A stretch of 64,000 nucleotides of DNA, from positions 123,137 to 187,136 of the forward strand of contig LIQB01000006.1 of the NCBI GenBank assembly GCA_001411745.2. The letters are read 5' to 3'. This DNA comes from Psychrobacter glacincola. GTDB lineage: Bacteria > Pseudomonadota > Gammaproteobacteria > Pseudomonadales > Moraxellaceae. The notes under the pieces were generated by a model that was not told the origin of the DNA, searched no databases, and worked only from the letters and a program-made list of their open reading frames with translations. Below, piece after piece: positions 49,873 through 57,935 of this stretch (position 1 is its first letter; every line of letters starts with the position of its first letter). Both the position numbers and the translations under genes were made by a program.

Positions 49873-50508
49873 ATGCATCCTGAGTTAAAACATTCTGAGT
49901 TTCAGACATCTACCGTTAGCAATCCGCCGAGACGGCAATTTACCCGTCAGCGTCGGCAATTAACGGCTGGCGAACGTAGACATTACGCGCGCATGGCAAG
50001 TTTGCACCTATCTAAGCTACAGCAGCGGCTACCAAAAAACGCACGTATTGGACTGTACTACGATGGCTTTGGTGAGCTACCTACTCAGCCACTGCTAACT
50101 TGGTGTCAAGGCTTAGGCTATTTTCCGTATTTGCCTGTGGTTGGTTCATTGGGAGATGATGATAAACGCCTGCGCTTTGTGCCCGTTTATCAATCAAAGC
50201 TGTTAAACATACTGACTCTTATTCATAGCTTAGGCATGAAACAAAACCATCATCGCCGTCTACTTTGGGCGCGAGAATTGGATGTTATTATCTGTCCGCT
50301 CGTGGCAGTAGATCTCAACGGCAATCGTATGGGCATGGGTGGCGGCTTTTATGATACGACGTTAGGCAAAGGCTATCGATCAGGGGCTAAAAGACCATTA
50401 AAGATCGGCTGGTGTTATGACTTCCAAGTAGTCGAACAATTACAGCGGCAACCGTGGGATGTGCCACTAGATGGCTTAATTACCCCAAGCGGCATAAGGT
50501 GGTTTTGA
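49873..50508 (+). CDS. 5-formyltetrahydrofolate cyclo-ligase
   Basis: About 211 residues from the ATG at 49873. The enzyme converts 5-formyl-THF with ATP to 5,10-methenyl-THF (E. coli YgfA/Fau). Seen: Arg-rich nucleotide region RRQLTAGERRHYARMASLHL, RIGLYYDGFGELPT, ELDVIICPLVAVDLNGNRMG and the signature MGMGGGFYDTTLGK. A TTG at 49813 would add 20 residues without family similarity. Its TGA stop overlaps the next ATG (TGATG), coupling it to two small downstream genes. Confidence 0.9.
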   Translation: MHPELKHSEFQTSTVSNPPRRQFTRQRRQLTAGERRHYARMASLHLSKLQQRLPKNARIGLYYDGFGELPTQPLLTWCQGLGYFPYLPVVGSLGDDDKRLRFVPVYQSKLLNILTLIHSLGMKQNHHRRLLWARELDVIICPLVAVDLNGNRMGMGGGFYDTTLGKGYRSGAKRPLKIGWCYDFQVVEQLQRQPWDVPLDGLITPSGIRWF

Positions 50509-50759
50509 TGAAAGAGGATAAGAAAGCGATGGATACTAACTCTAGCGCTGATCATGTGGATGAGTATTTGCAAACGTTAGGTAACGAGGACGCTAGAGAG
50601 TTGCGTTACTACAGTCAAGAGCAACCTTTTAGCTCTGATGAGATGACACGGCTAGTCAATGAAGAACGCTTGAATGAGTTGCTCGCGCAAAGTGATGCGT
50701 TTTTGAATAGTCTGAATGGTGAGATTAAAGATTTTGAAAATGACAATAAAGACCCATAG
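50508..50759 (+). CDS. Small acidic protein, unrecognised
   Basis: 83 residues, no recognised family. Acidic and helical-looking (SADHVDEYLQTLGNEDAREL, DEMTRLVNEERLNELLAQSD), no signal or membrane segment, so cytosolic. The ATG overlaps the cyclo-ligase stop by one base with AAGGTGG six bases upstream, so translation is coupled; a second ATG at 50529 is possible. The context suggests a conserved partner of the cyclo-ligase locus, but function is unknown. Confidence 0.7.
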   Translation: MKEDKKAMDTNSSADHVDEYLQTLGNEDARELRYYSQEQPFSSDEMTRLVNEERLNELLAQSDAFLNSLNGEIKDFENDNKDP

Positions 50760-51201
50760 AGGATTTGCAAAGACAACAATGAGCTACTTTCACTCAAAAC
50801 CACTAAAGGTAGTTTTTGCTATCTTGTGGATCATTTTCGTCGGTCTTATTATCACTTTAGGTTTTAGCACAGACCCCTATTTACTTCACGTTCAGAATAT
50901 TCCTCTTCCGCATCCCTATCCTATAGAATTAGTCGTTATATTAATAATAGGAATGCTGTTTCATTTAAGCTTACTGGTGACTATGGATGTATATATGGAT
51001 AGTCGCTGGAAGTTTTTCACTATGCTGGGGACTAGCATTTTATTTTTATTTGGTTCCGGTATGATGGCGATGCATGCACCGCCGTCATTAGGTGGGATGA
51101 TTTTTTGGACGTTTTTGTCCTCTTTACTATTTTTATTGCTTTGCTTTTGTCAGGTCTGTTTATGTGTTTTAAGGCGATTTTTTCGTATAGAATCAGTTTA
51201 A
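50740..51201 (+). CDS. Four-helix inner-membrane protein, unrecognised
   Basis: 153 residues from the ATG at 50740 (an ATG at 50779 is equally possible). Four hydrophobic segments: VVFAILWIIFVGLIITLGF, IELVVILIIGMLFHLSLLV, FFTMLGTSILFLFGSGMMA and MIFWTFLSSLLFLLLCFCQV, ending in a basic tail. No family recognised. The frame overlaps the end of the acidic protein gene by up to 20 bases, indicating an operon with the cyclo-ligase. No terminator was identified after it before the convergent antiporter gene. Confidence 0.65.
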   Translation: MTIKTHRGFAKTTMSYFHSKPLKVVFAILWIIFVGLIITLGFSTDPYLLHVQNIPLPHPYPIELVVILIIGMLFHLSLLVTMDVYMDSRWKFFTMLGTSILFLFGSGMMAMHAPPSLGGMIFWTFLSSLLFLLLCFCQVCLCVLRRFFRIESV

Positions 51202-51274
51202 TAACAAGGTAATTGATATTTTAAAGCTGGGTTAAAAACCCAGCCTACACTAAACTCTACTTAACTTTGATAGC

Positions 51275-52636
51275 CTACAACACCATCGCCGCAATCCAAC
51301 CAAATGCCAATAACGGAATATTGTAATGCAAGAATGTCGGCACCACACTGTCTTTAATATGATCATGCTGACCGTCAATATTTAAACCAGAAGTGGGTCC
51401 AAGGGTCGAATCTGACGCTGGAGAACCCGCATCACCCAAAGCGCCAGCCGTACCGATAATCGCCACGGTTGCCAATGGCGAAAACCCTAACGAGATACAT
51501 AGCGGCACATAAATCGCGGCCAAAATAGGAATGGTTGAGAATGACGAACCAATACCCATGGTCACAATTAAACCAATTAACAGCATAATAAATGCAGCTA
51601 TCGCTTTATTACCTGCGAATAATGACGCGGCACCATCAACTAATGGCTGAATCTGCTCAGTCGCTTTCATAACTTCGGCAAAACCTTGCGCGGTAATCAT
51701 AATAAAGCCAATCATTGCCATCAATTTGATACCGTCATTAAAGACCGTATCGGCTTCACTCCATTTAACGACGCCCGTTGCCATAAAGACGCCAAAGCCA
51801 AACATTGAACCAAGCAAAAGTGAGTCGGTATACATCTGCACCACAAATGCCGTCACAATCGCGGCAAGCGCCACCAACGTTTTCATCTTACTTTGTGTTT
51901 GCGCACTAGCTGCGGTTTTGCTTAACGCATCACCCTCTAACACGTCATCATGCGCAGCTTTATCAATTGCTAGCTGCTGATACTGGCGCGGTTTACGGTA
52001 GCTGATAAATACGGCGACGAGCAAGCCTACGAACATACCTAAAGCCGGAATTGCCATGGCTTTGGTAACTGAGATGTTACTGATATCAATGCCTGCTTCA
52101 CCGACGTTTTTCAGCATGATTTGATTGAGATAAATATCGCCAAAGCCATACGGAATAAACATGTAAGTGGTCACAAGACCAAAAGTCAGTAGACAAGCAA
52201 TTAAACGTCTATCGATGTGCATACGATTAAAGGCGAGCAATAATGGCGGTACCAGCAATGGAATAAAGGCAATATGAATAGGAATTAAGTTTTGGCTAAA
52301 GCAGCTCATGGTGATTAAACCTGCAAACAGCATGTATTTAATCATGCCACTGGTGCCGCCCGCATCAATGCGTTTTATCACCGCCCCTGCCAGTGACTGT
52401 GGCAATCCTGAATGCGCAATCGCCACCGCAAAAGCCCCAAGCAGCGCATAGGACAGCGCAATTTGCGCGCCATTACGGATACCTTCTTGAAAGGCATTCA
52501 AAGTATCGGTCATACCCAAACCAGCGATGAGTCCGCCTGCCAGCGCACCGATTAATAAGCTGAGTACCACGTGTACACGCGCCAAAGACAGCCCTAGCAT
52601 GATGACGACTGCCAGCAGTACCGCATTGATGGTCAT
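51275..52636 (-). CDS. Na+/H+ antiporter-family permease (YuiF/NhaC-like)
   Basis: 453 residues with about 11-12 membrane helices. The text VVLSLLIGALAGGLIAGLGM, QIALSYALLGAFAVAIAHSG, MGIGSSFSTIPILAAIYVPL and GTAGALGDAGSPASDSTLGP is typical of the Na+/H+ antiporter superfamily branch that includes Bacillus YuiF; some members move amino acids rather than Na+. Substrate is therefore open. A cytosolic loop around residues 225-250 is polar. AGAGG precedes the ATG closely. It is a single gene, divergent from lon. Confidence 0.85.
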   Translation of the reverse strand: MTINAVLLAVVIMLGLSLARVHVVLSLLIGALAGGLIAGLGMTDTLNAFQEGIRNGAQIALSYALLGAFAVAIAHSGLPQSLAGAVIKRIDAGGTSGMIKYMLFAGLITMSCFSQNLIPIHIAFIPLLVPPLLLAFNRMHIDRRLIACLLTFGLVTTYMFIPYGFGDIYLNQIMLKNVGEAGIDISNISVTKAMAIPALGMFVGLLVAVFISYRKPRQYQQLAIDKAAHDDVLEGDALSKTAASAQTQSKMKTLVALAAIVTAFVVQMYTDSLLLGSMFGFGVFMATGVVKWSEADTVFNDGIKLMAMIGFIMITAQGFAEVMKATEQIQPLVDGAASLFAGNKAIAAFIMLLIGLIVTMGIGSSFSTIPILAAIYVPLCISLGFSPLATVAIIGTAGALGDAGSPASDSTLGPTSGLNIDGQHDHIKDSVVPTFLHYNIPLLAFGWIAAMVL

Positions 52637-53029
52637 ATATTGCCTCTTATTCTGTCTGCTATAGCCTGATTAAGACCTATTAATATCTCATGGGCGATGG
52701 ATATCACCCTCGCCTCTAAACCGCTTGACGCTAAAACCACCGTTTAAGACGCGCGTCAGTTTACCTTATTTTGCACACAAATCCTACGCACAGAACCCAA
52801 TAGGTGTTAGCTACGACTTCTTACCCATGCTCTGTATACATTGAATTTCAGCTAATATTTAAAATTATGAATAACAATATGACTCGCAGTCTTTAGATAG
52901 ATATAACTATTTTGCGCAGATAAGCGTGTGACTTTGCCTACAAGCCTTGCAATTTTATCGGTGAGCACCATTTATCTAAACATGAACCACGAACTTGACT
53001 TTACAAGTCTGGTGAACGAGGAAGAATAT
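52637..53029. promoter_or_regulatory. Divergent spacer antiporter / lon
   Basis: 393 bases expected to hold both promoters, including any heat-shock promoter of lon. I could not place a convincing sigma-32 site by eye. An open frame runs upstream of lon to a GTG at 52928 but without family similarity or ribosome site. Confidence 0.35.
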
Positions 53030-55684
53030 ATGAGTGAACATAAAATTGCCCAAGACAATATCGACATCGATGTCGACGTTTCATCTACTGTTGCTGATGA
53101 TCAGGAGCGAGACAGCGCGCCTGACGATACGACAGGTGATGTAGCTGCAACAGCTGATCGCGTTGAAGATGGTGATAGCAAAGATAGTGATGATAAAGAT
53201 AATGAAGACAAGGACAACACTATTGAAGACGATGACGCAAAAGACGATAGTATAAAAGGTGACGGTACAGAAAACTATTTACCACTACTGGCATTGCGCG
53301 ATGTTGTCGTTTATCCGCACATGCAGATTGCCTTGTTCGTCGGTCGTGAGCCATCGGTAAAGGCAGTTGAATTGGCACAGGCTGAGTACGGCAACAAAGT
53401 CTTGGTCGTGGCACAAAAAGACTCGCTGACTGAAGACATTGATCAAGATAACTTGTATCAATACGGTACGGTTTGCCGCATCGTCAGTACCATGCCACAT
53501 GACAGTGATGAGAACTGCATCAAAGTATTGATCGAAGGTCAATATCGTGCGCGCGTTGATACTATAGAAAATCACGACACATTATTGATGGCAAGCTTTG
53601 AGCGTGCTGACCTTGATGTCAGTATGGATGAGAGCCAGCAGAAAAATACGATTCAAGCATTAACCACATTGTTTGAAAGCTACGCAGATGCGCGTCTGCG
53701 TAATGCTCGTGAGCTGACTCGTGTGGCAAAACGTATCGATGACTTGCTTGAGTTGGTATATTTCATCTCGACCCGTGTGTCGATGGATTTAGATATTAAG
53801 CAATCATTCTTAGAAAATGATGACCTTAAAACCCATATCAATACCTTAACCGAATATTTGGTTAAGCAGAGTGCTGAACAAAATATCGAGCAAGATATCC
53901 AAGAAGCTGTCCGTCAGCAAATGGAAGACAATCAGCGCGAATACTTCTTAAATGAGAAGATGAAAGCCATTAAAAATGAGCTGTCAGATATGAATGACGG
54001 TGCGTTCGATGGCGAAGATGATGTGGCTGAGCTAGAGCAGCGTCTAGAAGATGCTGACTTGCCAGAAGATGTACGCAAAAAAGCGGATCAAGAGCTCAAA
54101 AAGCTCAAAATGATGCCACCTGCCTCATCAGAGTCGTCAGTGGTGCGCAACTATATTGAATGGATTTTGGACACACCGTGGAATGCCACAACCAAGGTTT
54201 CGATCAATTTAGAAAAAGCCAAAACGGTATTGGACGAAGATCACTACGGTTTACAAGATGTGAAAGATCGCATCTTAGAATACCTCGCCGTACAGTCACG
54301 AGTGAAAAAACTCCGTGGTCCGATTCTTTGTTTAGTTGGTCCTCCGGGTGTTGGTAAAACCTCATTAGGCGAGTCGATTGCCCGTGCAACGGGTCGTAAG
54401 TTTGTACGTATGGCGCTTGGCGGCGTGCGTGATGAAGCCGAGATTCGTGGTCATCGCCGTACTTATATCGGCGCGATGCCGGGTAAAATTGTTCAATCGC
54501 TGGCAAAAGTTGAAGTTAAAAACCCGCTGTTTTTGTTAGATGAAATCGATAAAATGGCGCAAGACTTCCGCGGTGATCCAGCATCAGCGTTGCTTGAAGT
54601 GTTAGATCCATCACAGAACGATACGTTTAACGACCATTATTTAGATATGGACTTAGATTTATCGCAAGTGATGTTTATCTGTACGGCAAACAGTATGGAT
54701 ATTCCAGCGGCACTGCTTGATCGAATGGAAGTTATTCGTCTGCCGGGTTATACCGAAGAGGAAAAGGTCAATATCGCGCAGAAGTATCTCGTGCCAAAAG
54801 CGATTAAAAACAATGGTCTCAAAGAAGGCGAGATTGAGATTGTTGAAGCGGCGTTGCATAGCATCGTGCGTAGCTATACGCGTGAAGCTGGTGTCCGTAA
54901 CCTTGAGCGTGAAGTTAATAAAATCTGCCGTAAAGTGGTTCGCGGTTCGGTTGAAAGCCATGGCGCCCGCGCTCCGAAAAAAGCAGAACGTCAGCTGGTT
55001 GTGGTCGATGACAAAAATATCGATGATTATCTCGGTGTCCATCAGTACGATTATGGTCTGGCTGAAGAAGAGCCTGAGATTGGTCGTATTACGGGGCTTG
55101 CTTGGACGCAAGTCGGTGGTGAGCTACTTACTATCGAAGCGGTGGCGATGAAAGGTAAAGGCGAGCTAAGCTTTACAGGTTCGCTCGGTGACGTGATGAA
55201 AGAGTCGATTCGCGCTGCCATGAGCGTGGTACGTGCTCGCGGTGATAGCTTAGGTATCGATTATGAGACCTTTAAAACCACGGATGTCCACGTGCATATG
55301 CCTGAAGGTGCCACGCCGAAAGATGGCCCATCGGCTGGTGGTGCACTAACGACGGCGCTAGTCTCCGCCTTGACTGGCATTGCCATTCGTCCAGATATTG
55401 CGATGACAGGTGAGATTACCTTACGCGGTAAAATCCTACGCATCGGTGGTCTAAAAGAGAAGCTGTTAGCTGCGCATCGTGGTGGAATCAAGCATGTCTT
55501 GATTCCGGCGACTAATGAGCGTGACTTGGCCGATATTCCCGATAACGTCAAAGCCGGTCTGACCATTCAGCCAGTGGCAACGATTGATGAGATATTGAAG
55601 GTTGCCTTGGTCAGTATGCCAGTTCCACTTAAGCCTGCGAAAGTCACAGTCGATAAAACTGCAGGGAAAGCGCTGCATAATTAA
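53030..55684 (+). CDS. lon: ATP-dependent Lon protease with acidic repeat N-terminus
   Basis: 884 residues. Lon degrades misfolded and regulatory proteins. Substrate-binding domain begins at LPLLALRDVVVYPHMQIALF (about residue 84), AAA+ Walker A VGPPGVGKTSLGE, Walker B FLLDEIDKM, and the protease domain with catalytic Ser in PKDGPSAGGA and the downstream Lys in GGLKEKLLAA. Residues 1-82 are an acidic extension absent from E. coli Lon, which has about 12 residues there; residues 47-81 are seven pentads such as DGDSK, DSDDK, DNEDK. The ATG at 53030 is chosen because AGGA lies seven bases upstream. Confidence 0.96.
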   Translation: MSEHKIAQDNIDIDVDVSSTVADDQERDSAPDDTTGDVAATADRVEDGDSKDSDDKDNEDKDNTIEDDDAKDDSIKGDGTENYLPLLALRDVVVYPHMQIALFVGREPSVKAVELAQAEYGNKVLVVAQKDSLTEDIDQDNLYQYGTVCRIVSTMPHDSDENCIKVLIEGQYRARVDTIENHDTLLMASFERADLDVSMDESQQKNTIQALTTLFESYADARLRNARELTRVAKRIDDLLELVYFISTRVSMDLDIKQSFLENDDLKTHINTLTEYLVKQSAEQNIEQDIQEAVRQQMEDNQREYFLNEKMKAIKNELSDMNDGAFDGEDDVAELEQRLEDADLPEDVRKKADQELKKLKMMPPASSESSVVRNYIEWILDTPWNATTKVSINLEKAKTVLDEDHYGLQDVKDRILEYLAVQSRVKKLRGPILCLVGPPGVGKTSLGESIARATGRKFVRMALGGVRDEAEIRGHRRTYIGAMPGKIVQSLAKVEVKNPLFLLDEIDKMAQDFRGDPASALLEVLDPSQNDTFNDHYLDMDLDLSQVMFICTANSMDIPAALLDRMEVIRLPGYTEEEKVNIAQKYLVPKAIKNNGLKEGEIEIVEAALHSIVRSYTREAGVRNLEREVNKICRKVVRGSVESHGARAPKKAERQLVVVDDKNIDDYLGVHQYDYGLAEEEPEIGRITGLAWTQVGGELLTIEAVAMKGKGELSFTGSLGDVMKESIRAAMSVVRARGDSLGIDYETFKTTDVHVHMPEGATPKDGPSAGGALTTALVSALTGIAIRPDIAMTGEITLRGKILRIGGLKEKLLAAHRGGIKHVLIPATNERDLADIPDNVKAGLTIQPVATIDEILKVALVSMPVPLKPAKVTVDKTAGKALHN
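53168..53272 (+). repeat. In-frame 15-bp tandem repeats in lon
   Basis: Seven consecutive 15-base units in codon phase: DGDSK, DSDDK, DNEDK, DNTIE, DDDAK, DDSIK and GDGTE, starting at 53168, 53183, 53198, 53213, 53228, 53243 and 53258. Degenerate but perfectly periodic, forming the acidic N-terminal extension of Lon. Confidence 0.8.
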
Positions 55685-55716
55685 TCTGAGTAGTTATTAA
55701 TCCAGTCTTATAAATC

Positions 55717-55753
55717 AAAAAGCCGCTCATCATAACGATGGGCGGTTTTTTTT
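55717..55753 (+). terminator. Intrinsic terminator of lon
   Basis: Stem AAGCCGCTCAT / ATGGGCGGTT with G-U pairs, loop CATAACG, followed by an eight-base T-run. Confidence 0.85.
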
Positions 55754-55824
55754 GGCAAAAATAAAAAACAATCTGGTTAAAACCCTATGCTATATTTTAG
55801 ATAAATGTTTATGTAGTAACGAAA

Positions 55825-56964
55825 ATGACTTTAAACTGCTTAACTCTATCCTTATTGCTCGCTATCTCTTTTCCAGCAGCGCTAATAGGTTGTCAGTCTA
55901 ATATTGCAAAAGATAATTCTCCACCTTCTAACTCAATGGTGACTGGCTCTAGCACTTCTGCTCCAATATCATATCAGCCCATCATAAAAACTGAAAAGCT
56001 GGAAGAAAAAATTGTAGTGGTAGCTGATGAAACAGCTAATGAAGTTACGACGCTGCAATGGGCAAGTAATTATCATTGGCAGTTAACACAAGTTAAAGAC
56101 AAAAAAAGTAACGCTATTAATATTAACACTGACGCGCCGATTACTTTAGAAGTAGCGCCCAGTTCGTTAAGCTTGTTTCAAGGCTGCCAACATTTTGCTA
56201 TCAAATTCGTATGGATGTCCGCACCGCCTTTTGAGTATGGTAGCGAGCTTAGAGAAAGATCCTCGACCTGCGAAAGTGCTACTGAAAATAAAGTAAGTAA
56301 CACAAATATCAAAAAGTTATTTCCTAACGATAATAATATTATTAAGTTAGATGTTGAGCTATTACCAGTCGCAAAAAGCAAACTCGTTAATACTCAGATT
56401 GCATCAAAAAACTTGGTCGTTAAAATCGAAAATGGCAATACGTTAACATTTGATGGTACGCCTAGGACATTTAAAGAACCGACTGGACTGCCTATTGATA
56501 AAGCATTGTTAGAGCGCTATGACTGGCGACTGGTTAGCGCCGTTCGTAATACTTTTAATGACAAAGGACAGGTAATATCTCGAGAGTCTATTGGTCATTT
56601 TTATCATCCAGAGTTTCCAGTGTCGCTAAAATTTAGAGGGTATGACGATAGTCAATACGCATTTTTTAGTTCTAGCTGCAATGGTATCGGTGGTCCTTAT
56701 ATTTTGATGAAAGATTATACATTGCTAATTGGCTCGGGACCACAAACGCTCATGGGCTGCGGTGTTACTGGTAATAGAATTGAGGGAGAGCTTGCTAAGC
56801 TTATTAGTAATAGCCAGAGCACTCTTAGTTTGAGTTTGCAACCTTCACAATCAATATCGCCAACAGCAGACGATCAGACTGATATGTCTCGCTATAATTT
56901 ACTGCAAACGATGGAGACTGGCGAAACTTTAGTATGGCAAAACGAAGTAAAGAAAATACCGTAA
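55825..56964 (+). CDS. Lipoprotein with META/HslJ-like domains
   Basis: 379 residues. Lipoprotein signal with lipobox AALIGC, then a Ser/Pro-rich linker. The C-terminal part (about 230-345) resembles a META/HslJ domain: YDWRLVSAVR, SSSCNGIGGPYIL, LLIGSGPQTLMGC. The N-terminal part opens with YHWQLTQVKD and has a matching GCQHF-type segment, so it may be a second, more diverged META-like domain. Family roles (heat-shock HslJ, meta-1) are poorly defined; envelope stress is a guess. Weak ribosome site. It is flanked by the lon terminator and sodC. Confidence 0.7.
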   Translation: MTLNCLTLSLLLAISFPAALIGCQSNIAKDNSPPSNSMVTGSSTSAPISYQPIIKTEKLEEKIVVVADETANEVTTLQWASNYHWQLTQVKDKKSNAININTDAPITLEVAPSSLSLFQGCQHFAIKFVWMSAPPFEYGSELRERSSTCESATENKVSNTNIKKLFPNDNNIIKLDVELLPVAKSKLVNTQIASKNLVVKIENGNTLTFDGTPRTFKEPTGLPIDKALLERYDWRLVSAVRNTFNDKGQVISRESIGHFYHPEFPVSLKFRGYDDSQYAFFSSSCNGIGGPYILMKDYTLLIGSGPQTLMGCGVTGNRIEGELAKLISNSQSTLSLSLQPSQSISPTADDQTDMSRYNLLQTMETGETLVWQNEVKKIP

Positions 56965-57162
56965 ACAATTTAAAACCCATACGATACTTACATTTATTAA
57001 CCGATTGTTGCGCATTTGATGAATAACTATATCTAATCCTTAGCTATACTGATAACGACATTAACGAATGTTTGTAGAAATCAAAAGGTATTTATCTATA
57101 AACCTTCAAGAGTTAGCTTTTTATCAAAAATAACTAAATATTAAAAATAATTGGAGATAATA

Positions 57163-57720
57163 ATGAATAAGACAATGCTTGCAAGTGCCCTATTATGTGG
57201 TTCAGCGTTAGTAATGACGGGTTGCCAAACCGTCGAAGGACAAATGCAAACTGGCAATCCACTTAGCCAACCCGCCTTAAAATCTACTATTAATGCTGTT
57301 GCTGGTAATAAAAATGAAGTGGGTCAAGTATTCTTACGTCCAGTTGATGGCGGCGTACAAGTTTACGGTAAGCTGATGAATTTGCAGCCGGGCAAAACAG
57401 TATCATTACATATCCACGAAACAGGCAGCTGTGCTAATATGGGTAAAGCGGCAGGTGGTCACTTTAATCCAGACAATAAGCCTCACTCTAATCCTGATGA
57501 TATGAATGGTCATGCTGGCGACTTGCCTAACCTGACTGCCAATGCAGATGGCGTGGCTACTATTAACTATGTGAATAAGAAAATCTCTGTCGCGGATGCA
57601 GGTAAATATAGCGTTAATCGTCTAGCCTTTATCGTGCATAGCGGTGCTGATGACTATACTAGCCAACCAGCTGGTAATGCAGGCGACCGCGTTGCTTGCG
57701 GTATCATCGAAAAGAACTAA
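57163..57720 (+). CDS. sodC: Cu/Zn superoxide dismutase, lipoprotein form
   Basis: 185 residues. It destroys superoxide in the periplasm. Lipobox VMTGC near residue 21 suggests membrane anchoring. Metal ligands: HIHETGSC (two His plus the structural Cys), AGGHFNP, SNPDDMNGHAGDLPNL with zinc ligands, IVHSGADDY with the last copper His, and the second Cys in RVACGI. The ATG at 57163 follows GGAG by six bases; an upstream TTG frame is less likely. Convergent with topA; a 15-bp array and a strong terminator follow. Confidence 0.95.
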   Translation: MNKTMLASALLCGSALVMTGCQTVEGQMQTGNPLSQPALKSTINAVAGNKNEVGQVFLRPVDGGVQVYGKLMNLQPGKTVSLHIHETGSCANMGKAAGGHFNPDNKPHSNPDDMNGHAGDLPNLTANADGVATINYVNKKISVADAGKYSVNRLAFIVHSGADDYTSQPAGNAGDRVACGIIEKN

Positions 57721-57749
57721 TAGCATCTGAACTTAGCTGTTATTGATAT

Positions 57750-57809
57750 CACAAATATGAATAGCACAAATATGAATAGCACAAATATGAATAGCACAAA
57801 TATGAATAG
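57750..57809. repeat. Four perfect 15-bp tandem repeats before the sodC terminator
   Basis: CACAAATATGAATAG is repeated four times without a mismatch (57750, 57765, 57780, 57795), then a partial fifth unit merges into the terminator A-run. It is noncoding and transcribed in the sodC 3' end. Perfect identity indicates recent expansion. Confidence 0.97.
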
Positions 57810-57812
57810 CAC

Positions 57813-57847
57813 AAAAAAGACCTCTTAGATTCTAAGAGGTCTTTTTT
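57813..57847. terminator. Bidirectional terminator sodC / topA
   Basis: A perfect 15-bp stem of A-run plus GACCTCTTA (57813-57827) / TAAGAGGTC plus T-run (57833-57847), loop GATTC. Confidence 0.95.
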
Positions 57848-57935
57848 GTTTAAAGTTTTATAGCTTAAAACAATATGGGTGATACAGAATCTCATATATT
57901 AACAATCAATCATCAAGATAAAAAGTAAAGGAGAC

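Noticed and set aside
52928..53029. In-frame upstream extension of lon from a GTG
   Set aside because: The ATG at 53030 has a good ribosome site; the upstream GTG has none.
53285..55566. Several antisense frames of 64-150 codons opposite lon (also seen opposite topA, copA, glcB and ppk)
   Set aside because: These are shadows of strongly coding strands; none has a ribosome site or plausible protein features.
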